Source: Hoylesella loescheii DSM 19665 = JCM 12249 = ATCC 15930 (GTDB lineage: Bacteria; Bacteroidota; Bacteroidia; Bacteroidales; Bacteroidaceae). From it: a stretch of 64,000 nucleotides of DNA. Positions 26,321 to 35,554 of this stretch are shown here, piece by piece; positions within the stretch are counted from its first letter, which is position 1, and every line of letters begins with the position of its first letter. The translations under genes and the position numbers were made by a program. The DNA is taken from the NCBI RefSeq assembly GCF_000378085.1, contig NZ_KB899211.1, positions 1-64,000 of the forward strand. The letters are read 5' to 3'. The notes under the pieces are model-generated. The model worked only from the letters and a program-made list of their open reading frames with translations. It ran no database searches and had not been told where the DNA came from.

Positions 26321-27781
26321 ATGGCTAATTTAAAATCATTGGTTAAAGACACGGCCATCTACGGATTAAGTAGTATTGTGGGCCGTTTTCTCAACTATCT
26401 GCTTGTTCCGCTTTACACGATTAAGATTACATCGGTAAGTGGTGGTTATGGTGTTATCACCAATCTGTACGCTTATACGGCTCTTTTCTTAGTGCTATTG
26501 ACATACGGAATGGAGACCACCTTTTTCCGTTTCGCCAATAAGAGCGACGAAAATCCACAGCGGGTATATTCTACCATCCTGCTCTCCGTGGGTTTCACTT
26601 CCGCCCTTTTCATCGCAATGGTGGTGCTTTTCTTGCATCCCATCGCGCAAGCAATGGGATATGCCGATCATCCCTCTTATATATGGGTGATGGCTGCGAC
26701 GGTAGCCATCGACGCATTCCAGTGCATTCCCTTTGCTTACCTTCGTTATCAAAAGCGCCCCATTAAGTTTGCCGTCCTCAAACTGCTGTTCGTTGGCAGC
26801 AACATTTCCCTCAATTTGGTTTACTATCTGCTGTTACCAGCCCTCTACGAAGGTGGGCATCAATGGGTGAGCCTTATTTATTCGCCAAACGTTGGTGCAG
26901 GTTACGCCTTCTACATCAACCTCGTTTGCACGGCCAGCATCACCTTTTGTTTCTATAAAGAGCTGCGTGGCTTCGCCTATGTATTCGATAAAGCGCTGCT
27001 CAAACGTATGCTTTCTTATAGCTGGCCCATACTTGTGCTAGGCGTTGCAGGCATACTTAACCAAACGGCCGACAAGATATTGTTTCCCTATATCTATAAA
27101 GGAAACGATGCGCACATGCAGTTGGGCATCTACGGAGCGGCAAGTAAGATAGCTATGATTATGGCCATGATAACCCAAGCCTTTCGTTATGCCTACGAAC
27201 CTTTCGTGTTTGGCAAATCGAAAGACAAAGACAATCGCGAGACTTACGCCAAGGCTATGAAGTATTTCATTATCTTCACCCTTTTGGCTTTCCTTGTTGT
27301 GATGGGTTATATCAATGTTTTCCGCCATTTCATCGGCCGCGATTACTGGGAAGGACTTCGTGTCGTGCCCATCGTTATGGCAGCCGAAATCATGATGGGC
27401 ATCTACTTTAACCTCTCGTTTTGGTACAAGCTCGTCGACAAAACCATTTGGGGCGCCTACTTCTCAGGCATCGGTTGTGTGGTGCTAATCGCCATCAACG
27501 TGTTGTTTGTTCCGCGTTATGGCTACATAGCCTGTGCTTGGGCAGGCTTTGCAGGTTATGCCACGGCCATGATTCTTAGTTACATCGTGGGCCAACGCAA
27601 GTATCCCATCGCCTATCAGCTTAGGAGTATCTTTGTATATGTTGGTATTGCAGCCATCTTCTACTTCGGTATCAACTATGCCAACACCCACTTCTCCAAG
27701 TCCGTTGCTTTGGGAACGAATACCGTTTTTATCCTCCTTTTCATCGGACATATATGGAAGTGGGATTTGAAGAGAAAATAA
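26321..27781 (+). CDS. Polysaccharide/lipid-linked oligosaccharide flippase (Wzx/MATE-like)
   Basis: The 486-aa protein has about 12-14 predicted membrane helices and the N-terminal polysaccharide-synthesis pattern (KDTAIYGLSSIVGRFLNYLLVPLYT). Such proteins flip undecaprenyl-linked sugars across the inner membrane for O-antigen, capsule or other surface glycans. It begins 9 bp after the right arm of the cassette. There is no glycosyltransferase cluster around it, so the glycan cannot be named. A GC-rich hairpin follows the stop. Confidence 0.85.
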   Translation: MANLKSLVKDTAIYGLSSIVGRFLNYLLVPLYTIKITSVSGGYGVITNLYAYTALFLVLLTYGMETTFFRFANKSDENPQRVYSTILLSVGFTSALFIAMVVLFLHPIAQAMGYADHPSYIWVMAATVAIDAFQCIPFAYLRYQKRPIKFAVLKLLFVGSNISLNLVYYLLLPALYEGGHQWVSLIYSPNVGAGYAFYINLVCTASITFCFYKELRGFAYVFDKALLKRMLSYSWPILVLGVAGILNQTADKILFPYIYKGNDAHMQLGIYGAASKIAMIMAMITQAFRYAYEPFVFGKSKDKDNRETYAKAMKYFIIFTLLAFLVVMGYINVFRHFIGRDYWEGLRVVPIVMAAEIMMGIYFNLSFWYKLVDKTIWGAYFSGIGCVVLIAINVLFVPRYGYIACAWAGFAGYATAMILSYIVGQRKYPIAYQLRSIFVYVGIAAIFYFGINYANTHFSKSVALGTNTVFILLFIGHIWKWDLKRK

Positions 27782-27785
27782 AAAG

Positions 27786-27819
27786 CCTCACCCCCAACCC
27801 CTCTCCAAGGGGAGAGGGG
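27786..27819 (+). repeat. Dispersed CTCACCCCCAACCCCTCTCC hairpin (copy 1)
   Basis: CCCCTCTCC pairs with GGAGAGGGG around a short loop, directly after the flippase stop codon. Related hairpins occur at about 30728-30778, 35440-35482 and 37797-37835, each near a 3' end. It is a likely terminator, although a T tract is not evident here. Confidence 0.6.
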
Positions 27820-27892
27820 AGTGATTAGCTTTGTGGGTTGACGAGTTAAAAGGATACTTAGCCATAGGTCAACAAAGCATACGGCTTAACTC

Positions 27893-27926
27893 CTTAACTC
27901 CTTAACTCCCTACTTCCTTAACTCCT
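27893..27926. repeat. 8-bp-period microsatellite (CTTAACTC)
   Basis: CTTAACTC is repeated four to five times with one degenerate unit (CCTACTTC) just upstream of the S46 peptidase gene. Confidence 0.75.
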
Positions 27927-27951
27927 GCCCAATACATCAATTCAAATAAAT

Positions 27952-30066
27952 ATGAAGAAATCTACACTCATCTTAGCTGCCCTCATGGCTTTCGGTACGG
28001 CAAAGGCCGACGAAGGCATGTGGACGCTGTACAATTTGCCACAGGCAGTGTACCAACAGATGCAGGCCGAGGGCTTTAAACTGCCATACGCCGACATCTA
28101 TCAAAGCAAAGACGCCGTTAAGAACGCCGTTGTTAACTTCTCGGGATATTGCTCGGGCGTGGTGGTTTCTCCCAACGGACTGGTCTTTACCAATCATCAT
28201 TGCGGCTTCGAAGCCATTCGAAGCCATTCCACCGTTGAACACGACTACATGCTGAACGGCTTTTATGCCAAGACATTCGAGGAAGAATTGCCCAACAAAG
28301 ACATGTTCGTGAGCTTCATGAAGTCGCAACAAGACGTTACGTCACGACTCATGGCGAACGGATATGCTAAGGCTAGCAAACGCCAACAAGCTTTCCTTAT
28401 CGACTCGTTGCAAAGTGTGCTCAACGATTCGGTGCGTAAAGTGGATAAGACGCTTCGTGTTTCTATCGACCCTTTCTACGAGGGCAACAGCTTTTATGCC
28501 ACCGTTTATCAAGATTTCAACGACCTCCGACTGGTTTTCACCGTACCTAAGTCGATGGGTAAGTTCGGTGGCGAAACCGATAACTGGATGTGGCCACGAC
28601 AGACATGCGACTTTGCCGTGTTCCGTATTTATGCCGATCCCAAGACAAATGGTCCTGCCGAGTATTCCAAAAACAATGTTCCTTACCGTCCCCAACATTG
28701 GGCACCCATCGCGCTCGATGGCTATAAGGAGGGCGATTTCTCGATGACCATGGGCTATCCAGGTAGCACCAGCCGTTATATTTCAAGCTACGGCATCATC
28801 GAAAGGCGCGATTGCGAGAACACACCCCGTGCCCAAGTGCGAGGCGTTAAGCAAGAGGTGATGCGCCGACACATGCGTGCCAGCGAGGCCGTACGTATTA
28901 AATACGACTCTAAGTTTGCCCAAAGCGCCAACTATTGGAAAAACTCTTTGGGAATGAACAAATGTATCGATTCCATCGGTTTGGTACAGCAAAAACGCGA
29001 TTATGAGGCTCGTTTGCGCCAATGGCAAGATTCAACGGGCTTCCTTAAAGGAAAACTCGACTTCGATAAGCTGGGCGCTTACTACGAAAAACGTTTCGAT
29101 CGCGTGCGCACGCGCTATTATTGGACCGAGACTTTCCGTCGTACCAGCGAGCTTGCCACACGTGCCATGCGCCTTGCTATGGGAGGTTTGGAGGTGAAAG
29201 GACCTAAGAAACCCGCATCAAAACAATACCACGAGTTTGCCGACAACAGCGATGAATGGGATGCAGCATTGGATAAGGAGGTGCTGGCCGTGTTGCTTAA
29301 AAACTATCGCCAACAAGTTGGTAACCGTTATTTACCTAAGTTCTACACCACCATCGACCAGCGTTTTGGAGGCGATTACCAACGTTTCGTAGACGATCTT
29401 TATGCTCGTTCCATCATTATGAAGAAAGGTGCAAAGCTGTTCTACAACACCAAGGCATTTAAGCAAGACCCTGGTGTGCGCTTCGGACAAGAAATGATGG
29501 ACATCTATTACGACCTGACCGAAGGAATGGGCGCAATTAACGATTCCATCGAGGAACAAGAACGCTATCTCTGTGCAGCCAAATTGCGTATGGAAGAGGA
29601 TATGCCTCATTACTCGGATGCCAACTTCACCATGCGCCTTAGCTATGGACAGGTGAAGGGATTCTCGCTTGGTGGCAAGCCATTGGGTTATTACACCACG
29701 CCCGAAAGCATCGTCGAGAAGATGGATCGTGCAAAAAACAACGTTGACTATGAGGCCGAACCCATCATGCGCGAGTTGCTCTCGTCGAAAGATTTTGGCC
29801 GTTTCACCGATAAAAACACGAAAAAGATGCACCTCTGTTTCCTCACCAACAACGATATTACCGGTGGAAATAGCGGCTCACCCATGTTCAATGGCAAGGG
29901 CGAACTTATCGGTTTGGCCTTCGATGGCAACTGGGATAGTCTGTCGAGCGACATCCTTTTCGATTCGCATCTTGCTCGTTGCATCGGCGTAGACATTCGT
30001 TACATGCTCTTCATGATGGATAAATGGGGACATGCCGACCGCTTGATGAAGGAAATGGGTTTGTAA
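27952..30066 (+). CDS. S46-family dipeptidyl-peptidase (DPP7-like)
   Basis: The 704-aa product has a signal peptide (MKKSTLILAALMAFGTAKA) and the S46 serine-protease triad: TNHHCG at 80-85, WPRQTCDFAVFR with Asp220, and GGNSGSP with Ser641. S46 enzymes release dipeptides from the N-terminus of oligopeptides in the periplasm and feed asaccharolytic growth. The residue corresponding to Arg673 of Porphyromonas DPP11 appears to be Gly659 (AFDGNW), which favours DPP7-type specificity for hydrophobic P1 residues over the Asp/Glu-specific DPP11. That alignment was made by eye. A strong terminator follows at 30341. Confidence 0.93.
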   Translation: MKKSTLILAALMAFGTAKADEGMWTLYNLPQAVYQQMQAEGFKLPYADIYQSKDAVKNAVVNFSGYCSGVVVSPNGLVFTNHHCGFEAIRSHSTVEHDYMLNGFYAKTFEEELPNKDMFVSFMKSQQDVTSRLMANGYAKASKRQQAFLIDSLQSVLNDSVRKVDKTLRVSIDPFYEGNSFYATVYQDFNDLRLVFTVPKSMGKFGGETDNWMWPRQTCDFAVFRIYADPKTNGPAEYSKNNVPYRPQHWAPIALDGYKEGDFSMTMGYPGSTSRYISSYGIIERRDCENTPRAQVRGVKQEVMRRHMRASEAVRIKYDSKFAQSANYWKNSLGMNKCIDSIGLVQQKRDYEARLRQWQDSTGFLKGKLDFDKLGAYYEKRFDRVRTRYYWTETFRRTSELATRAMRLAMGGLEVKGPKKPASKQYHEFADNSDEWDAALDKEVLAVLLKNYRQQVGNRYLPKFYTTIDQRFGGDYQRFVDDLYARSIIMKKGAKLFYNTKAFKQDPGVRFGQEMMDIYYDLTEGMGAINDSIEEQERYLCAAKLRMEEDMPHYSDANFTMRLSYGQVKGFSLGGKPLGYYTTPESIVEKMDRAKNNVDYEAEPIMRELLSSKDFGRFTDKNTKKMHLCFLTNNDITGGNSGSPMFNGKGELIGLAFDGNWDSLSSDILFDSHLARCIGVDIRYMLFMMDKWGHADRLMKEMGL

Positions 30067-30084
30067 GGTTGTGAGGATTTACCT

Positions 30085-30201
30085 GAGTTTGGGATAAGAT
30101 ACCATCCCTTTTGAACAAGACTGGGTAGGTAAAGAAATCGTGAACTCACCACCAACCGCTACGCGGTAGTTGGCATAATGAGTTTCTCTTATCTATAACT
30201 C
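30085..30201 (+). repeat. MITE-like element, copy B
   Basis: 117 bp from GAGTTTGGGATAAGA to TCTTATCTATAACTC, which are imperfect terminal inverted repeats. The interior holds CCAACCGCTACGCGGTAGTTGG, split here as the half-sites CCAACCGC and GCGGTAGTTGG. Confidence 0.85.
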
Positions 30202-30340
30202 GTGTAGGATTTAACTTCATCGCCTCCTACGTTAGGCGTGCAAACAGATGAACTTAAATTCTTTAATAGCCCCCACTTGTTAACTAAGCAGCACTAGGCG
30301 AATGGCCTTTCCTACTTGCTTACTCGTTAACATGTATGCT

Positions 30341-30377
30341 AAAAAGGACGCTTTCTCAATGAGAGCGTCCTTTTTTT
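30341..30377 (+). terminator. Strong bidirectional intrinsic terminator
   Basis: AAAAAGGACGCT (30341-30352) pairs with AGCGTCCTTTTT, followed by a run of seven T. It lies about 275 bp beyond the S46 stop, after the MITE-like element, and can end transcripts from either side. Confidence 0.85.
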
Positions 30378-30449
30378 GTATCGTGCTTCATGCTTAATTA
30401 TAAACCCAAAATTAAGCGTTGAAATGGCGTTAAAATAACTTTGGGTCTG

Positions 30450-30554
30450 TTATCGCTTATCTTGAAGGCTGTTCCACCTTATCTGGAACATTGTTCCATC
30501 TCATCTGGAATGCGATTCCATTTCATCTGGAATACGATTCCAGCTTATCTTTAA
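30450..30554. repeat. 22-bp-period palindromic array, TTCCA/TGGAA class (copy 3)
   Basis: Five units start at 30450, 30472, 30494, 30516 and 30538. The middle units are near-perfect (TTCCAnnTnATCTGGAA), and the first and last are degenerate. Spacers are GGCTG, CATTG, TGCGA and TACGA. Confidence 0.9.
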
Positions 30555-30727
30555 CTCGGTCGATTTTCATATTCACCAATACGCTAGCAGATTAAGTGGC
30601 GAGCCAAACCTTATCTCCCGTCTTTTTAACTTTGATAGAAGCATAGGCGTTTTCAATAGAAGTACATACGGGCGTTTCGATAATCAGATGCAGTTTGCAT
30701 CATGATGGGTGAGCTCAGAGTAAGAAA

Positions 30728-30778
30728 AAACAATCTCCGCTCCCATTGGAGAGGGGTTAGTGGTGAGGCTTTTTTCAC
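30728..30778 (-). terminator. Hairpin terminator of the P-type ATPase gene (dispersed hairpin, copy 2)
   Basis: Read on the minus strand just past the ATPase stop, the sequence AAAGCCTCACCACTAACCCC continues into CTCTCCAATGGGAGCGGAG and then TTGTTTTTTC. It is a diverged copy of the hairpin at 27786, here with a T tract. Confidence 0.65.
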
Positions 30779-30782
30779 CCAT

Positions 30783-32687
30783 TCACCTACCTCTCATGAT
30801 CCTCATTGCATTAACCACCGCCAAAAGAGCCACGCCGCTATCGGCGAAAACGGCCTCCCAGAGTGTTGCAATACCCATTAGGCCAAGCACCATAACCACC
30901 ACTTTAACCCCAATGGCAAAGGCAATGTTCTGCCAAACGATGGTGCGTGTCTTGCGAGCAAGGCGTAAGGCTTGCGCCAATCGCGAGGGTTGGTCGGTTT
31001 GCAACACCATGTCGGCCGTCTCGATGGCCATGTCTGCACCTGCACCACCCATGGCAACGCCCACATCACTCAATGCCAACACAGGCGCATCGTTGATGCC
31101 GTCGCCCACGAAAGCCACCTTGCGCCCCTGCTTTTGCAACGTCTCAATGCGCTCCGCCTTATGTTGCGGAAGTAAGTCGCCTAAGGCTTGCTCCAGTTGC
31201 AGCTCGTCGGCCACCTTGTCAACCAATGCTTGTTTGTCGCCCGAGAGCATCTCCACGTGTGTAATACCCACCTTACGCAGCATCGAAATGGCATCGGTGG
31301 CATCGGGTTTCATCGTATCAGAGAGTAAGATACATCCGATGAAACGGCCATTTTTGGCACAAGCCACGATGGTGTCGGGTATCGTTTGCAGTTCTTCGGG
31401 AAAGCTTACGCCCTGATTTTCAAGAAGTCTAAGCGTGCCTGCGAGCCATGTTTCGCCCGCTATTTCGGCTCGAAGGCCCAGTCCAGGCAGGTTTTCGGCA
31501 TTAATTTTTTCACCTTCGCCATACACCTTAACAATGGCTTTGGCAATGGGATGCGTGCTGCTGCGTTCCATCGCCACCACCGTTTGCAGTTCTTCGGGCG
31601 ATAATTGCAAGGTCTGGCGCACGCCAAATTCTCCCGTGGTGAGCGTTCCCGTCTTGTCGAACACCACCGTATCGATGTCCGTCAGCGCATCTAGGCTGTT
31701 ACCGCCTTTGAAAAGCACACCCATGCGCGATGCCCTGCCAATGCCTGCAAAATAGCTCAACGGCACGCTGATGACCAGTGCACAAGGGCAAGAGATAACC
31801 AAGAACACCAGTGCACGATGTAACCAAGTGGAGAAATGGTAGTTGAACGATGGTGTGACGAACGTGTATGCCCACGGCAAAACCACCGTGAGCACCGCCA
31901 AAAGGATAACGATGGGCGTGTAGATGCGGGCAAAACGGCGGATAAACAACTCGGTGGGCGCCTTTCGTTCGGTAGCTTCTTCCACCATTTTGAGTATTCG
32001 TGTAAGCGCACTTTCGCTTTGTGGGCGGGTAACGCGCAGGCTAGCGGCACGCTCTAAAGCAATCATTCCGGCCAAAACTTCGCCTTCCATGCCCACCTGT
32101 CGTGGCATACTCTCGCCCGTTAGTGCAGCCGTGTCGAAGCTAACAAGTGCATCGTGCTCGCCATCGGGTAGAAGTAGCACGCCGTCTAGTGGCACGCGCT
32201 CGCCTGGTAGCACCTCAATCACGTCGCCCACACTTACCATCTCGGGCTTAACAAGTACCTGTTCCATCGCATTTTTCTCGCCATTCCATCGCATAAGGCG
32301 TGCCTGCTCGGGACGATAGTTGGTTAGGCTCGATATGCTATGTCGTGCCTTATTCACTGCGCGATCTTGAAGTGCCTCGCCAATGCAGTAAAGCCACATC
32401 ACGGCTACTGCCTCGGGATATTCGCCAATGGCGAAAGCGCCCACGCAAGCCACACTCATCAGCATGAATTCGCTAAAAACATCCCCTTTCATCGCTTCTT
32501 CTATGGCTTCGTGCATCACACCAAACCCAACGGGTAGGTAGGCTGCAACGTACCAAGCCAGTTGTACCCAAGACAGCGAAAACCATTCGCACCCCATCCA
32601 TGTAAAGGCCATTCCGGCTGCTAGTAGCACACCCGAAAGTGCGGGTTGCCACCATCTTGTTTCTTCTTCGTGATGATATTCACACAT
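30783..32687 (-). CDS. Zn/Cd/Pb-type P1B heavy-metal-exporting ATPase
   Basis: From the preferred start (MCEYHHEEETRWW, ATG at 32685-32687) the protein is 634 aa. P-type ATPase landmarks are TGES at 190-193, the metal-binding CPC at 300-302 (ISCPCALVISVPL), DKTGT at 344-348 (phosphorylated Asp344) and GDGIND near the C-terminus. The CPC helix and VVFDKTGTLTTG context fit the P1B-2 (ZntA/CadA) subgroup. It lacks an N-terminal HMA domain; the short CEYHHEEE may stand in. The frame continues 57 codons upstream, but those translate 8-bp microsatellite DNA and are excluded. It likely protects against zinc, cadmium or lead. Confidence 0.93.
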   Translation of the reverse strand: MCEYHHEEETRWWQPALSGVLLAAGMAFTWMGCEWFSLSWVQLAWYVAAYLPVGFGVMHEAIEEAMKGDVFSEFMLMSVACVGAFAIGEYPEAVAVMWLYCIGEALQDRAVNKARHSISSLTNYRPEQARLMRWNGEKNAMEQVLVKPEMVSVGDVIEVLPGERVPLDGVLLLPDGEHDALVSFDTAALTGESMPRQVGMEGEVLAGMIALERAASLRVTRPQSESALTRILKMVEEATERKAPTELFIRRFARIYTPIVILLAVLTVVLPWAYTFVTPSFNYHFSTWLHRALVFLVISCPCALVISVPLSYFAGIGRASRMGVLFKGGNSLDALTDIDTVVFDKTGTLTTGEFGVRQTLQLSPEELQTVVAMERSSTHPIAKAIVKVYGEGEKINAENLPGLGLRAEIAGETWLAGTLRLLENQGVSFPEELQTIPDTIVACAKNGRFIGCILLSDTMKPDATDAISMLRKVGITHVEMLSGDKQALVDKVADELQLEQALGDLLPQHKAERIETLQKQGRKVAFVGDGINDAPVLALSDVGVAMGGAGADMAIETADMVLQTDQPSRLAQALRLARKTRTIVWQNIAFAIGVKVVVMVLGLMGIATLWEAVFADSGVALLAVVNAMRIMRGR

Positions 32688-32705
32688 AATATGTTGCTTT
32701 TTAAT

Positions 32706-32745
32706 GTTGACAAGTTTGCGAGTTGACGAGTTTGCAAGTTGTCTA
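32706..32745. repeat. 8-bp-period microsatellite (GTTGACAA/GTTTGCGA)
   Basis: Five 8-bp units lie in the leader of the P-type ATPase gene and account for the spurious 57-codon upstream extension of that frame. Confidence 0.75.
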
Positions 32746-32917
32746 GCCTGTCCAAGTTGCCTAGTTCTTGCGGGTATTTTAGGCTTTCTTGTTATTCTAG
32801 TTTCATTAGGTTTTCTCGGTGTTTTTGATTTCCTAGCCACTGGTTTGCAAGCCGACAAATGCCGTTTCTCGTTCTCTGCACGATTATTTCCTTAACGAGA
32901 AAGTCATGTTCGTACTG

Positions 32918-32946
32918 CAAAGTTAGGCGTTAAAACGTGCAACCAA
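32918..32946 (-). promoter_or_regulatory. Promoter of the P-type ATPase gene
   Basis: TAACTTTG on the minus strand (32918-32925) with TTGG about 17 bp upstream gives a fair match. The leader would be about 220 nt. It overlaps the divergent ruvB promoter region. Confidence 0.55.
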
Positions 32947-32960
32947 GTTGCAATTTTTAG

Positions 32961-32968
32961 TACCTTTG
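32961..32968 (+). promoter_or_regulatory. -7 box of ruvB, implying a leaderless transcript
   Basis: TACCTTTG ends only 4 bp before the ruvB ATG. With transcription normally starting about 5-8 nt after this box, the mRNA would begin at or next to the start codon. No clear -33 element was found. Confidence 0.55.
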
Positions 32969-32972
32969 CATT

Positions 32973-34007
32973 ATGACAGAAGACTTTGACATCAGAGACG
33001 AACGCACAACGCCCAGCGAACGCGAGTTTGAAAACGCCCTCAGACCACCGAAATTCCAAGATTTCAGTGGTCAAAGTAAGGTGGTAGAAAACTTGGAAGT
33101 GTTTGTTGAGGCGGCTAAATATCGCGGCGAACCACTCGACCACACCCTCTTGCACGGTCCTCCGGGATTGGGTAAGACCACCTTGAGCAACATCATTGCC
33201 AACGAATTGGGTGTGGGATTTAAGATAACCAGCGGTCCTGTGCTAGATAAGCCTGGCGATTTGGCGGGCATTCTCACCTCGCTAGAAGCCAACGACGTGC
33301 TCTTTATCGACGAAATTCATCGTCTTTCGCCCGTTGTAGAAGAGTATCTTTACTCGGCCATGGAAGACTATCGCATAGATATCATGATCGATAAAGGCCC
33401 TTCGGCGCGGTCGATACAAATCGACCTCAACCCCTTTACGCTCATCGGGGCCACCACGCGCAGTGGTTTGCTTACCGCTCCATTACGTGCGCGGTTTGGC
33501 ATTAACCTGCATTTGGAGTATTACGACCCGCAGACGCTGGCGCGTATCATCAAACGTTCGGCACGGATACTGAATGTTCCGATTGACGATGAGGCTGCAA
33601 TGGAGATTTCAAGACGGTCGCGCGGAACGCCTCGTATCGCCAATGCGCTGCTAAGACGTGTGCGCGACTTCGCCCAAGTGAAGGGTAATGGCAGCATCGA
33701 CACCGTTATCGCTCGCCTGTCGCTTACGGCATTGAATATCGACCAATATGGTTTGGACGAGATAGACAATAGAATTTTGCTTACAATCATCGATAAGTTT
33801 CAGGGTGGTCCAGTAGGCGTCAGCACCATTGCAACGGCCATAGGCGAAGACGCAGGCACCTTAGAAGAGGTGTATGAGCCTTATCTTATCATGGAGGGAT
33901 TTATCAAACGTACCCAACGAGGACGTATGGTAACCGAATTGGCTTACCAACATTTGGGTAGAAACATCTACACAAGCAACGCAAAAGAGCCGGGATTGTT
34001 CGACTAA
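32973..34007 (+). CDS. ruvB: Holliday junction branch-migration helicase RuvB
   Basis: RuvB is the hexameric AAA+ motor that, with RuvA, drives branch migration of Holliday junctions. The 344-aa protein has Walker [10 protein letters not shown] at 62-70, Walker B FIDEIH at 111-116, sensor-type IGATTRSG, the RuvA-binding hairpin region ([17 protein letters not shown]) and the C-terminal winged helix ([13 protein letters not shown]). It reads divergently from the P-type ATPase gene. Its -7 promoter box is 4 bp from the ATG, so the mRNA may be leaderless. Confidence 0.98.
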   Translation: MTEDFDIRDERTTPSEREFENALRPPKFQDFSGQSKVVENLEVFVEAAKYRGEPLDHTLLHGPPGLGKTTLSNIIANELGVGFKITSGPVLDKPGDLAGILTSLEANDVLFIDEIHRLSPVVEEYLYSAMEDYRIDIMIDKGPSARSIQIDLNPFTLIGATTRSGLLTAPLRARFGINLHLEYYDPQTLARIIKRSARILNVPIDDEAAMEISRRSRGTPRIANALLRRVRDFAQVKGNGSIDTVIARLSLTALNIDQYGLDEIDNRILLTIIDKFQGGPVGVSTIATAIGEDAGTLEEVYEPYLIMEGFIKRTQRGRMVTELAYQHLGRNIYTSNAKEPGLFD

Positions 34008-34014
34008 GGAAAGG

Positions 34015-34210
34015 CTTTTAAAGGTGAAAAGGTGGAAAAGTGAAAAGGTGAAAGGTTGAAAAGATCACATTTAAAGGTGAAAAAGTGAAAAGGTGAAAGA
34101 GTGAAAAGATCACCTTTAAAGGTGGAAAAGTGAAAAGGTGAAAGGTTGAAAAGATGCCTGCGCCCACCAACTTATCAACTCGTTAACTTGTAAACTAGTC
34201 AACTAGCTAA
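34015..34210. repeat. 8-bp-period microsatellite with a higher-order unit of about 45-54 bp
   Basis: GGTGAAAA-type octamers fill 34015-34156, organised as three longer repeats each starting TTTAAAGGTG and ending in GAAAAGATCAC or GAAAAGATGCC. From 34170 the sequence changes to the AACTCGTT/AACTTGTA octamer class. No gene is visible in 34008-34632. Confidence 0.75.
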
Positions 34211-34505
34211 GGCGAAAAGAAGGTTTGTTTTGTCAACTTGCCAACTCGTTAGCCTTTCAACTAAACGGACGAAAGCGTGCTGGAGCCATTTGGGTTGGGC
34301 TCTTGATGAGTCCGAGGTAGCATCTTTTCTTCACCTTATGCTCCTTATGTCTTTTTGTTAAAAATAATTGTACTTCAGTCGATAAGGTGGAAACGATGAT
34401 GTTTACGCCTGTAATGGCATCTTGGAAGCAAAGCATGATGCTTTCGTTTTATTTATAAACGCTACCTAGATGTTGTGATTTTAAAGAAAAATAGGTTATT
34501 TTCTT

Positions 34506-34535
34506 TTTGTATTTAACTTATCTGTTGTATTTTTG
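34506..34535 (+). promoter_or_regulatory. Promoter of the methyltransferase gene
   Basis: TTTG (34506-34509) is followed after 18 bp by TATTTTTG (34528-34535). The leader is about 90 nt. Confidence 0.7.
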
Positions 34536-34632
34536 CAGATAGGCTAGTGTGGTGAAATTTCTTACCCCTATGCCTTGTAAAATCGTAAACGAATTAACTC
34601 ATCACCTAATTAACCAACCTAAGTAAACATGT

Positions 34633-35403
34633 ATGCAATATCGACAAAAAGATCGGAAACAGTATTTTAACGAGCTTTCTGTAACCAGCAGGAAGTATTT
34701 TTTACCCTATGTAGAACGTTATCTGCCTATCGAACGGGGGATGAACGTGTTGGAAATAGGTTGTGGCGATGGCGGCAATCTACTTCCTTTTAGTGAGCGT
34801 GGGTGTGAAGTTGTGGGTGTAGACATGGCCGAATGTAGGATAAACGATGCCAAGCGGTTCTTCGAAGAACTAGGTGCAGAAGGCCAGTTTATTGCTTCAG
34901 ACGTATTTGCCATTAAGGAGTTTGAACACCATTTCGATTTGATTATCTGTCACGATGTAATCGAACATATCATGGACAAGGCCTCTTTCCTGTCCAAGTT
35001 GCGTAATTTCTTACGTCCACAGGGCATTGTTTTCATGTCTTTTCCTGCTTGGCAGATGCCTTTTGGTGGTCATCAGCAGATTTGTAGAAGCAAGTTCTTG
35101 TCGCATTTACCTTGGTTTCACCTGTTGCCGAAGTGCATATATGGAAGCATATTGAGGGCTTTCGGTGAGAACCCAGGTATCACGGCCGAACTGCTTGAAA
35201 TAAAACAGACCCGCTGCCCCATAGAGTTGTTCGAGAAGTTGGCCAAGAAATATTTTGCCATCCGTAACCGCATACTTTACTTTATTAATCCCCATTACGA
35301 GACGAAATTCAACCTTCGTCCCCGCTTTCTGTGGTCTGCGATGGGGAAAATGCGGTATGTACGCAATTTCTTCACCACGTCTTGCTTTTACATACTTGAG
35401 TAA
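34633..35403 (+). CDS. Class I SAM-dependent methyltransferase
   Basis: The 256-aa protein has SAM-binding motif I EIGCGDGG at 41-48, the acidic end of beta-2 in VVGVDMAE, and the motif III/IV region FDLIICHDVIEHI. The C-terminal 100 residues (LPWFHLLPKCIY...) are basic and aromatic and do not match a family I know. Relatives include UbiE/Coq-like and sugar-linked methyltransferases; the substrate is not identifiable. It has its own promoter and ends convergently with the TonB receptor gene across a shared hairpin. Confidence 0.8.
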   Translation: MQYRQKDRKQYFNELSVTSRKYFLPYVERYLPIERGMNVLEIGCGDGGNLLPFSERGCEVVGVDMAECRINDAKRFFEELGAEGQFIASDVFAIKEFEHHFDLIICHDVIEHIMDKASFLSKLRNFLRPQGIVFMSFPAWQMPFGGHQQICRSKFLSHLPWFHLLPKCIYGSILRAFGENPGITAELLEIKQTRCPIELFEKLAKKYFAIRNRILYFINPHYETKFNLRPRFLWSAMGKMRYVRNFFTTSCFYILE

Positions 35404-35439
35404 AGGTCCCACTAAGCCTCCTTTTCAAAGTTGAAAAGT

Positions 35440-35482
35440 TACACCCCAAGTCCCTCTCCAAGTGGAGAAAGGCTTGGGGTGT
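35440..35482. terminator. Shared hairpin terminator (dispersed hairpin, copy 3)
   Basis: TACACCCCAAG pairs with CTTGGGGTGTA, with inner TCTCCA/TGGAGA pairing. It lies between the convergent methyltransferase (stop at 35403) and TonB receptor (stop at 35555), and so can serve both. Confidence 0.75.
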
Positions 35483-35554
35483 ACTTTGTTGTTAGTAGGC
35501 TTTTTCCTGCCAACAACTTATAAACTTACAACTTTACTACCTCATAACCTTACT

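Noticed and set aside
30450..30554. CRISPR array
   Set aside because: Units are 17 nt with 5-nt spacers, far shorter than CRISPR repeats and spacers, and no cas gene is in the window.
32688..32858. 57-residue N-terminal extension of the P-type ATPase
   Set aside because: The extension translates 8-bp microsatellite DNA and has no HMA domain; the internal ATG at 32687 gives a sensible start.
34267..34313. Hammerhead-ribozyme-like sequence (GGACGAAA ... TTGATGAGTCC)
   Set aside because: GGAC/GUCC and GAGCC/GGCTC helices can form, but the invariant C3 is U, the cleavage-site nucleotide would be G, and stem III has no room for a loop. It is most likely chance.
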